Assembly: GCA_030537765.1 (NCBI GenBank)
Contig: JAUNVH010000007.1
Location: forward strand, 23,919-58,841
Direction of reading: 5' to 3'
DNA: 34,923 nucleotides
From: Tissierellia bacterium
Lineage (GTDB): Bacteria; Bacillota; Clostridia; Tissierellales; Peptoniphilaceae
Shown in pieces: positions 1 through 8,234 of the stretch. The notes beneath the pieces are model-generated. The model did no database searches, was not told where the DNA came from, and worked only from the letters and a program-made list of their open reading frames with translations. The first letter of the stretch is position 1. Each line of letters begins with the position of its first letter. The position numbers and the translations under genes are program-made.

Positions 1-1231
1 TTTTTACAGTTATACTTTCTACTGTTACTGCTGGTGTATCTTGTTTTTCTTCCAACCCACTAATTGCTTTCAAAATAGCATTCTTCGCATTATTGATTTC
101 TGTGCTATATGGGCAGTAGTCGTAATATCCGTAATAGCCTCTGTATCCGTAATAGTACATATCATAAAGCTGATCATATGTGTATGAATAATATTTATTC
201 ATATAGTCTCTAAATGCATCGAAGTCACTAAAGTTATAACCATACCAATAGTCATAGCCATAATATCCGTTATTCCAGATACTTTCAATTTGAGCTTTAG
301 TGTAATTGGTGTATCTGGACATATAGTTATAAAACTCGGTCCAGTTTGCAAAATTTCTATTCGCCCAATTGTAATCGTAGTAGTAATTGTTGTAATAAGT
401 GCAACTTGTGTCTTTATATTTATTGTAGACAACTTTGCCTTTACTAACTGCTTCATCTAATTTTTCCACGCTAGCTTCTGTGTATTTGTCTTTGTCTTTT
501 AGCTTAGCATTTCCTGTTTCAACTGCTGAAAGTAGTGCTGAAAGCTCTTCATTGCAGCAGTAATAATATCCGCCATATGGATAATATTGATATTTTGGAT
601 AATAAGTGTATTTTGGTGCTTCTGTTCTAATTTCTGGAAGTCCCATATTAGCAACTGCTGCTCTTAAAATTTTTGAAAATTGTGCTCTCGTTAAATTGTT
701 TTGAGGATAGAAATAGCCGTCATCATATCCGTTTAAAACTTTTTTTGCAACTAATGCGCCAATTGCACCTTTTCTTCTAATACTGTCTGAATCTTTAAAG
801 ACTGTTGCTCCAGCTGGATAATCTTTTAAGCGATATGCTCTTTGTACTATCAGCGAAGCGTCTTCTCTTGTTATTGCTTCATTCGGTCTAAAATTGTATG
901 AAGAATCATCTATGATTCCAGCGTAAACACCTTTTGCTAATTCGGAATAATACCAATTGGCTTTGTTTACATCAGGAAATCTAATATCAGCTTGAGCCGA
1001 TACTTTTAAAAGTCTGTTAATTCCCGTTACAAATTCAGCTCTCGATACTGGATCTTTCGGTCTGAAATATCCGTTTCCATCTCCTTTTAAAAAGCCCTGC
1101 TCGGTTGCCCAATTCACATCATTTTCTGCCCAAGTATTTGCAGTGTCTTTATAATATGCCGCAAGTGCTGGACTAAATGCCGAAACAACCATTACAAATG
1201 CAAGAGCAAAAGTAATAAATTTTCTTTTCAT
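1..1231 (-). CDS. SLH-domain surface protein with Tyr-rich insert (3' end outside window)
   Basis: A minus-strand frame is open from an ATG at 1231 to the window edge (410 residues, no stop), so the C-terminus is missing. The start has a GGAGGAAGAC ribosome binding site. Residues 1-25 form a signal peptide (Lys-rich start, hydrophobic core, ALA cleavage site). Three SLH repeats follow, at about 26-76, 82-135 and 143-197, with the usual F-D-V and G-Y-F-P signatures. SLH repeats normally anchor proteins to pyruvylated cell-wall polymers. Residues 206-376 hold about 45 tyrosines and four cysteines (225, 226, 277, 373). The flanking stretches at 228-268 and 378-394 resemble the two halves of a FIVAR-type helical module. 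The gene is probably an exported, wall-bound surface protein; the role of the Tyr-rich part is unknown. It is divergent from the haem operon. Confidence 0.9.
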   Translation of the reverse strand, partial: MKRKFITFALAFVMVVSAFSPALAAYYKDTANTWAENDVNWATEQGFLKGDGNGYFRPKDPVSRAEFVTGINRLLKVSAQADIRFPDVNKANWYYSELAKGVYAGIIDDSSYNFRPNEAITREDASLIVQRAYRLKDYPAGATVFKDSDSIRRKGAIGALVAKKVLNGYDDGYFYPQNNLTRAQFSKILRAAVANMGLPEIRTEAPKYTYYPKYQYYPYGGYYYCCNEELSALLSAVETGNAKLKDKDKYTEASVEKLDEAVSKGKVVYNKYKDTSCTYYNNYYYDYNWANRNFANWTEFYNYMSRYTNYTKAQIESIWNNGYYGYDYWYGYNFSDFDAFRDYMNKYYSYTYDQLYDMYYYGYRGYYGYYDYCPYSTEINNAKNAILKAISGLEEKQDTPAVTVESITVK

Positions 1232-1914
1232 GTCTTCCTCCTTGTATTTAATTAATTTCAAAACTATAAGTTAAAACGTTTATCATTTATATTATACCCT
1301 AGTTAGTTTGTTAAATCTATACTTATATTAATGTAATTAAACTGTAATATTTTATTCTAGAAAATCGACACACTTTATTAAGGCCTAAATTTTTTTATTT
1401 TAATCTATATTTTTATTTTATATTTAATTTTTGCAAACTAAATTTAAAACTTTAAAAATTATTTTCATCTCTTAGAAAGTATTTTTATATAAAGTGTAGA
1501 CAAACTTTTAAACCTTAATTTAAGAGATTTTTATTTTTACAAAATTTTATAAAACACTTTCCTTCATTATAGTTTTTGCAAATATTTCATTCGACTTTGT
1601 ATATTTATTAAATTTTAAAACTGTGTACTCTGTCTTTTAAGTTGGTCTTAATTGTTCGATCATTTCAATGTTTTCTATTCTTATATCTATATGGATTAAA
1701 TTTTAGATATTTTTAATTATTATATTAGCGACTGCATAAGTTTTTTAAATTTTAATATTTTAAATTCTTTAGTTGAGCATATGTTTGCAGCTTAAAATGA
1801 GGTATGCTCTCATTTTAATAAATTTTTAAAATTTATTTTTTTTAAGATTGTTTATTTTTTGTTTTAATTTATTTATCTATGTTTTAATAATATTACCTTC
1901 TTATCAATATTTTG
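1232..1914. other. Long AT-rich intergenic spacer
   Basis: I see no gene here on either strand. The stretch is extremely AT-rich with many stops in all frames. It holds the promoter of the leftward SLH gene at its left end. A perfect 10-bp hairpin lies at 1792-1818 (arms 1792-1801 and 1809-1818, 7-base loop), followed by AT-rich DNA. The hairpin could be a weak terminator or a regulatory structure; no plus-strand gene upstream needs one. Confidence 0.6.
1291..1296 (-). promoter_or_regulatory. Probable -10 box of the SLH surface protein gene
   Basis: On the minus strand there is a perfect TATAAT in the context AGGGTATAAT, about 60 bases upstream of the ATG at 1231. I see no good -35 at the expected spacing, so the assignment rests on the -10 alone. 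Confidence 0.4.
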
Positions 1915-1943
1915 TTGACTATGACTAACTTAAAGACTATAAT
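1915..1943 (+). promoter_or_regulatory. Sigma-A promoter of the haem operon
   Basis: TTGACT (1915-1920) and TATAAT (1938-1943) are separated by exactly 17 bases, a near-perfect housekeeping promoter. The expected transcript start near 1950 lies just before the Fur-like palindrome and about 43 bases before the first gene. Confidence 0.8.
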
Positions 1944-1954
1944 TTTTATACAGT

Positions 1955-1969
1955 TGAATATTAATATCA
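1955..1969 (+). promoter_or_regulatory. Candidate Fur-like iron operator
   Basis: TGAATATTAATATCA agrees with the Fur 7-1-7 box TGATAAT-N-ATTATCA at 11 of 14 defined positions. It sits immediately downstream of the -10 box and before the haem-binding lipoprotein gene, where a bound repressor would block transcription. AT-rich DNA can give such matches by chance, so this is an inference supported mainly by position and by the iron-related operon. Confidence 0.45.
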
Positions 1970-1992
1970 ATTGAACAATTAGGAGGATGATG

Positions 1993-2979
1993 ATGAAGAG
2001 ATTTTTACTTATAGCATTGATTTTATCAATGGTATTTGCTTTAGCTGCTTGTTCAGGAAACAATGCAACTAAAGAAGAGACGAAACCTGCAGAAACTGAA
2101 ACGACTACTGCAGAAAAGCCGGAAGAAAAACCTGAGGAAGAAGCAGAAGAAGAACCTGAGGAAACTGAAGAGCCGGCTAGCGAAAGCGAATATAAGAGAG
2201 TCGTGGCAGGTACTGTTGCAGTTTCAGAAGTATTAGATGCTTTGGAATTTGACGATGTTGTGGGAATGCCCGTTACAGCATATGAAATTCCAAAAAGATA
2301 TGAAGCTGCTGCGAAAATTGGCAGACCTATGGAACCTGATGTTGAGGTTGTAAAGAGTCTGGAGCCAGATTTATTTATTTCAGTCGAAAGTTTAAAAGAT
2401 GCAAATCTTGCTAAACTTCAAACTTTGGGTATTAATAGTGAATTTATAAATCTCGACAGCGTAGATCACATAAAAGAGAGCATTACTTTCTTGGGAGATC
2501 TATTATCTAAGGAAGATAATGCAAAAGGGCTCGTTAAAGATATTGACGATAAGATTGCTCAATTAGTTGAAAAAGCCGAAGGCAAAGAAACGCCAAATGT
2601 GCTTTTCTTATTCGGCTCTCCAAAGGCCATCATGGTCGGAACACCAAAAAGTTATGTCGGTTCATTGATCGAAAAACTTGGCGTTCACAATGTCTCTGAA
2701 GATATTATGCCTGGAACTGATGCAGCTTATGTTCCAATCAATATGGAATCGATCATTAATGTTGATCCAGATATGATTATAAGAATGACGCATGCATCTC
2801 CAGAAGAATCTAAAAAGATGTTTGACCAAGAGTTTTCACAGTCTGATGTTTGGAAAAATATGAGGGCTGTAAAAGAAGGCAATGTAGTAGATTTGGAAAA
2901 TGACTATTTCTCAGTTTCGGGTAGCGTTAAAGTTGCCAAGTCACTAGAACTATTATTTAACCATATCTATGGCGAATAA
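1993..2979 (+). CDS. isdE: IsdE-type haem-binding lipoprotein (ABC transporter substrate-binding protein)
   Basis: Membrane-anchored haem receptor of an ABC importer. Three ATGs in a row begin at 1987; AGGAGG at 1981-1986 leaves six bases only for the third, so I start at 1993 (328 residues). The lipoprotein signal ends in LAAC with Cys20. A very acidic Glu/Pro/Thr linker (about 28-66) leads to a type III periplasmic-binding fold. The body matches what I recall of staphylococcal IsdE, including the P-K-R-Y stretch. The known IsdE axial haem ligands Met78 and His229 have counterparts in GRPM (Met113) and MTHA (His267), with nearly the same separation. It is the first gene of the operon, overlaps the permease gene by 11 bases, and follows a strong promoter and Fur-like site. 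Haem rather than siderophore as substrate is inferred from these ligands and from the downstream haem-degrading enzyme. Confidence 0.88.
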   Translation: MKRFLLIALILSMVFALAACSGNNATKEETKPAETETTTAEKPEEKPEEEAEEEPEETEEPASESEYKRVVAGTVAVSEVLDALEFDDVVGMPVTAYEIPKRYEAAAKIGRPMEPDVEVVKSLEPDLFISVESLKDANLAKLQTLGINSEFINLDSVDHIKESITFLGDLLSKEDNAKGLVKDIDDKIAQLVEKAEGKETPNVLFLFGSPKAIMVGTPKSYVGSLIEKLGVHNVSEDIMPGTDAAYVPINMESIINVDPDMIIRMTHASPEESKKMFDQEFSQSDVWKNMRAVKEGNVVDLENDYFSVSGSVKVAKSLELLFNHIYGE

Positions 2980-3967
2980 AAAGAGTACTGTGAGCAAAGG
3001 CTTATTTTTAATAATAAGCCTCTGTTTGCTTGTTATGAGCTTTATAATTGCTATCGGTGTTGGTAGCGTTAGTATAAAGGTATCCGAAATTATTCAAGTT
3101 TTTAAAAATATTATTCCTTTTGAAGATGTCAGAGCACAAATTTTATGGAATGTTAGACTCCCAAGAGCTATTATGGCAATAATAATAGGAGCCAATCTTG
3201 CAGTTGCGGGCGCACTTTTACAATCTGTTATGCAAAACCCTTTGGCCGATCCAGGAATTATTGGAGTTTCATCAGGCGCATCACTTGCAGCCGTTACAAT
3301 TTTGATTCTATTTCCTGGATATGCTAATTTTGTTCCATTGGCAGCTTTTTTTGGCGGCCTTGCAGCAACTGGTATGGTCTATATCTTGGCTTGGAAGGGC
3401 GGCATTAAGCCGGTTAGGCTAGTGCTTTCTGGAGTGGCCATTAATGCATTATTGGGCGGATTAAATTCATTGATTTCAGTCCTAAATTCAGACAAGATTC
3501 AAAGCGTTGTATTATGGATTAACGGCTCACTTGCTGGCAGACATTGGAATGATTTATTACTACTTTTAAAATATTCAGTCGTAGGCTTGGTGCTTTCTCT
3601 ATTCTGTATCAGAAGTGCAAATATTATGCTTTTGGGCGACGAAAAGGCCACAAACCTTGGGCTCAATGTTCATAAAGCTAGACTACTTTTGTCGGTACTT
3701 GGGGCGTATCTTGCCGGTATATCGACTGCATTAGTTGGTGTTATTGGCTTTGTAGGTCTTGTTATTCCACATATATCGAGGCTTATCGTAGGTTCTGATT
3801 ATAGAGTTTTATTGCCATTTTCAATGATTAATGGCGGAATGTTTTTGTTAGTTGCCGATACTTTTGCAAGAACTGTTGCAAATCCTGTGGAGCTCCCTGT
3901 GGGAACTTTGATGGCAGTTATTGGCGCACCGTTTTTCTTGTATCTATTGAGAAAGGAACATGTATAA
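2969..3967 (+). CDS. isdF: FecCD-family haem ABC transporter permease
   Basis: Integral membrane permease, 332 residues, usual length for the FecCD/BtuC family. About ten hydrophobic segments are visible. Family motifs include N-V-R-L-P-R-A near residue 60, the QNPLADPGIIG-S-GA stretch near 90-100, and G-F-V-G-L-V-I-P-H near 265, which in this family contacts the ATPase. It should pass haem delivered by the upstream lipoprotein across the membrane. Its ATG lies inside the end of the lipoprotein gene with no clear ribosome binding site, which suggests translational coupling. It shares one base with the ATPase gene (TAATG). The symbol isdF is used by analogy with IsdE-IsdF; hemU/hmuU-type names would be equivalent. 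Confidence 0.88.
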   Translation: MANKKSTVSKGLFLIISLCLLVMSFIIAIGVGSVSIKVSEIIQVFKNIIPFEDVRAQILWNVRLPRAIMAIIIGANLAVAGALLQSVMQNPLADPGIIGVSSGASLAAVTILILFPGYANFVPLAAFFGGLAATGMVYILAWKGGIKPVRLVLSGVAINALLGGLNSLISVLNSDKIQSVVLWINGSLAGRHWNDLLLLLKYSVVGLVLSLFCIRSANIMLLGDEKATNLGLNVHKARLLLSVLGAYLAGISTALVGVIGFVGLVIPHISRLIVGSDYRVLLPFSMINGGMFLLVADTFARTVANPVELPVGTLMAVIGAPFFLYLLRKEHV

Positions 3968-4752
3968 TGATTTGTCTTAATACTGAATGTCTATGCTTAG
4001 GCTATGGAAATAGATGTGTTGTAAATGAATTAGATTTAGAAATTAAAAGAGGATCCATCGTTTCTATTATTGGGCCTAATGGCAGCGGCAAGTCGACAAT
4101 ATTAAAGGCTTTTGCAAAACTGCTTGCCCCAAATTCGGGCGATATTGTTTTAAACGGCACAGAGCTTAGAAGTATGAGCAATAAAAAATTGGCTCAATGT
4201 GTTTCGATGCTTTTGCAAAGAAATGTCTGCCCTGCCGATTTAAAAGTTAGAGATCTTTTATATTATGGAAGACTTCCCCATAAGAAATGGTACGAAACAA
4301 AAGACGACGAAGATATGAAAATAATTGAAAGAGCAATGCAACATACGGGCATAAAGAGTATGGCCGAAAAGAGAATTGCTCAGCTTTCAGGAGGAGAATC
4401 TCAAAGAGTTTGGCTCGCAATGGCAATCGCTCAGGAGCCTCAGGTTCTACTTTTAGACGAGCCAACGACTTATCTTGACATTGGCTATCAACTTGAGCTT
4501 TTAGAGCTAATAAAAGATTTAAATTGGCGTTTAAAGACGACTGTAATCATGGTACTACATGATTTGAATCAAGCTGCTAAATATAGCGACTATATATATG
4601 TTTTAAAAGAAGGCTGTATCTATGATTATGGTAAGCCAAAAGATGTGATTAGCGGTAAAATGTTAATGGATGTCTATCGCGTTGAAGGCGATATATTATA
4701 TGACGAGGGCATACCAATTGTATTGCCCAAAACAACAAGGAGGAGTTCATGA
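3967..4752 (+). CDS. Haem/iron ABC transporter ATP-binding protein
   Basis: Cytoplasmic ATPase that powers the permease, 261 residues. Walker A is GPNGSGKST at 36-44, the ABC signature LSGGESQR is at 140-147, and Walker B LLLDEP is at 161-166, followed by the D-loop region and the switch histidine in V-L-H-D-L-N-Q. This is the FepC/HmuV type of subunit, with the complete set of catalytic motifs. It sits between permease and flavodoxin genes, overlapping the latter as ATGA, so the whole importer is made from one message. Confidence 0.9.
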   Translation: MICLNTECLCLGYGNRCVVNELDLEIKRGSIVSIIGPNGSGKSTILKAFAKLLAPNSGDIVLNGTELRSMSNKKLAQCVSMLLQRNVCPADLKVRDLLYYGRLPHKKWYETKDDEDMKIIERAMQHTGIKSMAEKRIAQLSGGESQRVWLAMAIAQEPQVLLLDEPTTYLDIGYQLELLELIKDLNWRLKTTVIMVLHDLNQAAKYSDYIYVLKEGCIYDYGKPKDVISGKMLMDVYRVEGDILYDEGIPIVLPKTTRRSS

Positions 4753-5261
4753 AAATATTAATTACTTATTCATCAAAAACTGGTAATACTAAGAAAGTTG
4801 CCGAAGCAATTGCAACAGTAGTTGAGGGAGCAGATATTTTAGATATCAAGGAAAACCCCAATTTTGACGATTACGATGCCGTAATTGTGGGCTACTGGGC
4901 TGATAGAGGCAAAGCCGACCCATTGGCAGATAAGTTTTTGCCAAATATTAAAGACAAAGTTTGTGGAGTGTTTGCAACTTTGGGCGCATATCCCGATTCA
5001 GACCATGCTAAAGATATTATAAATTATGGCAAAAATTTGCTCGAAGAAAATGGAAACAAAGTCATAAGCACTTTTATCTGTCAAGGAAAGATTGATCCGG
5101 CGCTTACTGAAAGATTTAAAGATTTGCCAAAAGATCATCCTCATTATATGGACGAAGCTCGCAGAAAAAGACATGAAGAAGCTGCAAAGCATCCTGATGA
5201 AAAAGATTTAGAAAATGCTAAAACAGCATTTAAAGACTTTGTCAAGGAATTGGGCGCATAA
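4749..5261 (+). CDS. Flavodoxin family protein, likely electron donor for haem opening
   Basis: Small FMN-binding electron carrier, 170 residues. The N-terminal Y-S-S-K-T-G-N-T (7-14) is the flavodoxin phosphate-binding loop, followed by beta strands ending in VIVGYWADRG (near 47-56) and GVFATLGAYP (near 78-87), which line the flavin pocket. The C-terminus is Lys/Glu/His rich. It resembles the short flavodoxin-like proteins found beside haem operons; Fusobacterium has a comparable flavodoxin next to its radical SAM haem enzyme. Placement between the importer and the radical SAM gene suggests it reduces the [4Fe-4S] cluster of the latter or reduces the tetrapyrrole product. AGGAGGAG gives a strong ribosome binding site. 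The partner assignment is inference. Confidence 0.85.
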   Translation: MKILITYSSKTGNTKKVAEAIATVVEGADILDIKENPNFDDYDAVIVGYWADRGKADPLADKFLPNIKDKVCGVFATLGAYPDSDHAKDIINYGKNLLEENGNKVISTFICQGKIDPALTERFKDLPKDHPHYMDEARRKRHEEAAKHPDEKDLENAKTAFKDFVKELGA

Positions 5262-6512
5262 ATGGATATTTTTAAAAGATATAAAAACCGCGATAAATCG
5301 CATCATATGGGGGGAAATATGATGCGCTTCATAAGCGGCAAAGATAAATTGAGCAATATTTTGAACGAAAAAGCCGATAGAGAAAACAATGTAATTTATC
5401 TGCATATTCCCTTTTGCACTAAGATCTGTTCTTTTTGCAATATGAGACGTCAGCTATCAGATGTCAATCCTGAATATGTAAATATTTTAGTAAAACATAT
5501 AGAAAAACTTGGAAAGACTCCCTTTGCCAAGAGCACGACTTTCGATTCTATATATTTTGGCGGAGGCACTCCGACCACAATGACTACGGAAGAATTGACG
5601 ACTGTGCTTAGAGCACTTAGATCAAATTTTAATTTGACCCCAAGTTGTGAGATTTCATCTGAGACGACTCTGACTGAACTTCCGGCAGAAAAATTAGTCA
5701 CTCTATCGAATGAAGGTTTAAATAGGATTAGCGTTGGAGTTCAAACATTTAATGACAATGGTCGAAAGCTCATGGGAAGAATTGGAAATGGCGCTTTTGC
5801 CAAAGAGAGGCTTCAAGAGTATTTAGATACTGGATTTAAAGGAGTCAATATCGATTTGATCTATAATTATCCTTATCAGACTGAAGATGATTTAGATAGA
5901 GATTTAGAGCTTATTTCGAATCTCGATATTGCAGGCTTCTCACTCTATTCTCTAATCTTAGTTAAAGATTCCATGCTAACTAAAAAAATCAGCAAAAAAG
6001 AAATAGAGATTAAGACTGATTTGGTGCATGATTATATCTATTATCACAAAGTTGTAGAGGCTGCAAAAAAATCTGGTTATGAATTTTTAGAATTGACTAA
6101 GATGGTGCGCCCTGGCAGAGATGAATATAAATATATTGTGCATAGAAATACAGGCGCACACACGCTCCCGATTGGCGCAGGAGCTGGCGGAAATATTGGC
6201 GGAGCCAAGATTATGAATCCCATTAAGCTAGATGAATACGCTGTATTTGTGGACAATTTAGAAATTATTGAAGCTCCAATATTTAGCGACAGATATGAAA
6301 CTATTCAAGAGGCCGTAGATCAAGTTCAATTTGGCAGAATCGATTTGAAAATGCTGCCTGAAGATTTAGTCGACAAGGCAAAAAATTTATGCGAAGAACT
6401 AGTTGAGGCCGATTTGGTCGAAAAAGTTGGAGATATATATGAGCTTACAGAACTTGGCAAATTCTGGGGCAATAATGTCAGCCAAGAATATTTTGATTTG
6501 ATGACAGAATAA
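5262..6512 (+). CDS. hutW: ChuW/HutW-type radical SAM haem-degrading enzyme (anaerobilin synthase)
   Basis: Anaerobic haem-opening enzyme that, in the ChuW/HutW family, uses S-adenosylmethionine to break the porphyrin ring and release iron as anaerobilin forms. The 416-residue protein has the radical SAM motif with Cys52, Cys56 and Cys59 and the SAM-binding GGGTP at 100-104. Later parts match ChuW more than coproporphyrinogen oxidase HemN: IGAGAGGNIGG at 304-314 and L-G-K-F-W-G-N-N-V near 398-406. A coproporphyrinogen dehydrogenase role is the main alternative, but the haem transporter upstream favours haem catabolism. The start at 5262 follows the flavodoxin stop directly but its ribosome binding site is distant. 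A second ATG at 5319, four bases after GGGGGG, would remove 19 residues and may be the true start. Last gene of the operon. Confidence 0.85.
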   Translation: MDIFKRYKNRDKSHHMGGNMMRFISGKDKLSNILNEKADRENNVIYLHIPFCTKICSFCNMRRQLSDVNPEYVNILVKHIEKLGKTPFAKSTTFDSIYFGGGTPTTMTTEELTTVLRALRSNFNLTPSCEISSETTLTELPAEKLVTLSNEGLNRISVGVQTFNDNGRKLMGRIGNGAFAKERLQEYLDTGFKGVNIDLIYNYPYQTEDDLDRDLELISNLDIAGFSLYSLILVKDSMLTKKISKKEIEIKTDLVHDYIYYHKVVEAAKKSGYEFLELTKMVRPGRDEYKYIVHRNTGAHTLPIGAGAGGNIGGAKIMNPIKLDEYAVFVDNLEIIEAPIFSDRYETIQEAVDQVQFGRIDLKMLPEDLVDKAKNLCEELVEADLVEKVGDIYELTELGKFWGNNVSQEYFDLMTE

Positions 6513-6520
6513 ATTTTAAA

Positions 6521-6552
6521 CTTCCAAAGTAATATGCTTTGGAAGTTTTTTT
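6521..6552 (+). terminator. Rho-independent terminator of the haem operon
   Basis: A perfect 9-bp stem (CTTCCAAAG, 6521-6529, with 6537-6545), a 7-base loop and seven T residues, nine bases after the stop codon. Confidence 0.92.
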
Positions 6553-6556
6553 AATA

Positions 6557-6592
6557 TTAAAAGCCTCCGAGAATTCAAATCTCGGAGGCTTT
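6557..6592 (-). terminator. Rho-independent terminator of the dpaL operon
   Basis: A perfect 13-bp GC-containing stem (6560-6572 with 6580-6592) and a 7-base loop, followed on the minus strand by a short T run. It lies 18 bases after the D-aminoacylase stop and back to back with the terminator of the convergent haem operon. Confidence 0.85.
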
Positions 6593-6610
6593 CACTATAT
6601 CATATAAGGA

Positions 6611-8206
6611 TTATTGTTTGTTCATTCTGAGTACTCTGCCCGATCTATTTCCGGTATGTTCGCCGTTTTTGATGGTGAGTTTACCGTTTATGATTACATG
6701 CTCAATTCCTTCTGGATATTGAACGGGATCTTGATAAGTTCCCTTGTCTATAATCGTATCGGGATTAAATACTGTGATATCTGCAAAATAACCTTCTTTT
6801 AGCTCGCCTCTATCTTTGATGCCAAAGGTAGTTGCTGGCTTTTTGGTCATTTTCTTAATTGCTTCTTCTAATGTGAATGCTTTTTCTTCTCTGACATATT
6901 TACCAAGAATTCTTGGGAATGAACCGAATAGTCTTGGATGAGGCTTACCTGGTGATAGAAGTCCATCTGTGCATGCGTTCATTTCTGGACGCTTCATAAA
7001 TCTGATTACATGTTCTTCTGTTCCATAAAAGTCAACCATTCCAACTGCATTTTCTTCATCTAGCAATAAATCGAATGTTGCATTGTATGGATCTTTGCCC
7101 CATTTTTCGCCAAGCTCTGTTAGGCTAAGGCCTACAACGTCTTTATTATGCTCCTTGTTTACAGAAGTTATAAAGATTCCGTCAAATCCAGCAAATTCTA
7201 TGAAATTATCCCAACCAGGAATTCCATTTTCAATATCGTGAATCATTTTCTTTCTAAGCTCTGGATCTTTTAATCTTTCCAAAACTTTGTCTGTTCCGCC
7301 ATCGTGAACCCATGGTGGCAAGATTACACCAAGCATTGTGGAACCTGCTACATATGGATATTGGTCGAATGATGTTGGTATGCCTTCTTTTTGTGCTTCT
7401 TCTAAAAGCTCTTCAACTTTGTCAATCTTTGGCCAGTTTTTCTTACCGCAAACTTTAAAGTGTGAGATATGAACTTTTACGCCCGATTTTCTTCCAATTT
7501 CGATAACTTCTTCCATTGATTCCAAAATTGTGTCTGCTTCTGATCTTTGGTGAGTTACAAAAGCTCCATCATGTTCTGCAACGACTTTACACATTTCGAT
7601 TATCTCTTCAGTTTCACCATATGCACATGGCATATAGATTAAGCCTGTGGAAAGTCCCCATGCGCCTGCTTGCATTTCTCTTTCAGTTATATCACGCATT
7701 TTTTGCATTTCTTCTTCAGTTGGAAGTCTGTTGTCAAGACCCATTGCTTCCATTCTGATATTTCCATGTGGAACTAGATAGCATTCGTTAAGTCCCGGTT
7801 CAACATCTTCTATCATCTTTAGATAATTGTCTGTCGTTTCATATTCCCAATCAATCTCGTCAGATACTCCGTCTAGACCTGCTAGATTTTTTCTCCATGG
7901 ACTGATATATTTTTTTGGGAGCGGCGCCATTGAGATTCCGTCTTGTCCTAAAAATTCAGTAGTTACACCTTGCATAACTTTTGGTAATACTTCTGGCTTT
8001 ATTAATACGTCTAAATCACTGTGTGAATGAGTATCGATAAATCCTGGAGCAACGACTAAGCCTTCTGCGTCTATAACTTCTGCCCCTTCAACATTTTCAA
8101 TTTCACCAATTTGTTTAATTCTGTCGTCTTCAATTAGTACATCGGCTTTATAAGCTTTTTCGCCCGTGCCGTCTACTACTAAACCATTTTTAATTAATAT
8201 ACTCAT
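6611..8206 (-). CDS. D-aminoacylase / N-acyl-D-amino-acid deacylase family amidohydrolase
   Basis: Cytoplasmic metal-dependent amidohydrolase (531 residues) expected to release a D-amino acid from its N-acyl form. The N-terminal small beta domain is followed by the TIM barrel with D-T-H-S-H (His60, His62), H-Q-R-S (His219), H-I-S-H (His246, His249) and C-T-D-G (Asp414). These correspond to the zinc ligands and catalytic Asp of Alcaligenes D-aminoacylase. The position of that enzyme's zinc-ligand Cys (G-N-C-G motif) reads G-Q-D-G here, so Asp89 replaces Cys. The true substrate could therefore differ (for example another acyl-amino acid or a dihydropyrimidine-like compound). AGGAGGAACA precedes the ATG. 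It is the last gene of the dpaL-ygeY-symporter operon, 28 bases after the symporter gene. Confidence 0.85.
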   Translation of the reverse strand: MSILIKNGLVVDGTGEKAYKADVLIEDDRIKQIGEIENVEGAEVIDAEGLVVAPGFIDTHSHSDLDVLIKPEVLPKVMQGVTTEFLGQDGISMAPLPKKYISPWRKNLAGLDGVSDEIDWEYETTDNYLKMIEDVEPGLNECYLVPHGNIRMEAMGLDNRLPTEEEMQKMRDITEREMQAGAWGLSTGLIYMPCAYGETEEIIEMCKVVAEHDGAFVTHQRSEADTILESMEEVIEIGRKSGVKVHISHFKVCGKKNWPKIDKVEELLEEAQKEGIPTSFDQYPYVAGSTMLGVILPPWVHDGGTDKVLERLKDPELRKKMIHDIENGIPGWDNFIEFAGFDGIFITSVNKEHNKDVVGLSLTELGEKWGKDPYNATFDLLLDEENAVGMVDFYGTEEHVIRFMKRPEMNACTDGLLSPGKPHPRLFGSFPRILGKYVREEKAFTLEEAIKKMTKKPATTFGIKDRGELKEGYFADITVFNPDTIIDKGTYQDPVQYPEGIEHVIINGKLTIKNGEHTGNRSGRVLRMNKQ

Positions 8207-8234
8207 TGTTCCTCCTATTATAATTTTAATTTTA

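Noticed and set aside
199..456. An 85-codon minus-strand frame rich in Thr and Ile
   Set aside because: A shifted-frame shadow of the Tyr-rich part of the SLH surface protein that runs through this region.
1792..1818. Hairpin in the AT-rich spacer as the terminator of a plus-strand gene
   Set aside because: No plus-strand gene or convincing small frame precedes it, so I kept it only as a note within the spacer.
5309..5314. G6 run before the internal ATG of the radical SAM gene as a phase-variable tract
   Set aside because: Only six bases long and readable as a ribosome binding site for the ATG at 5319; there is no evidence of length variation.
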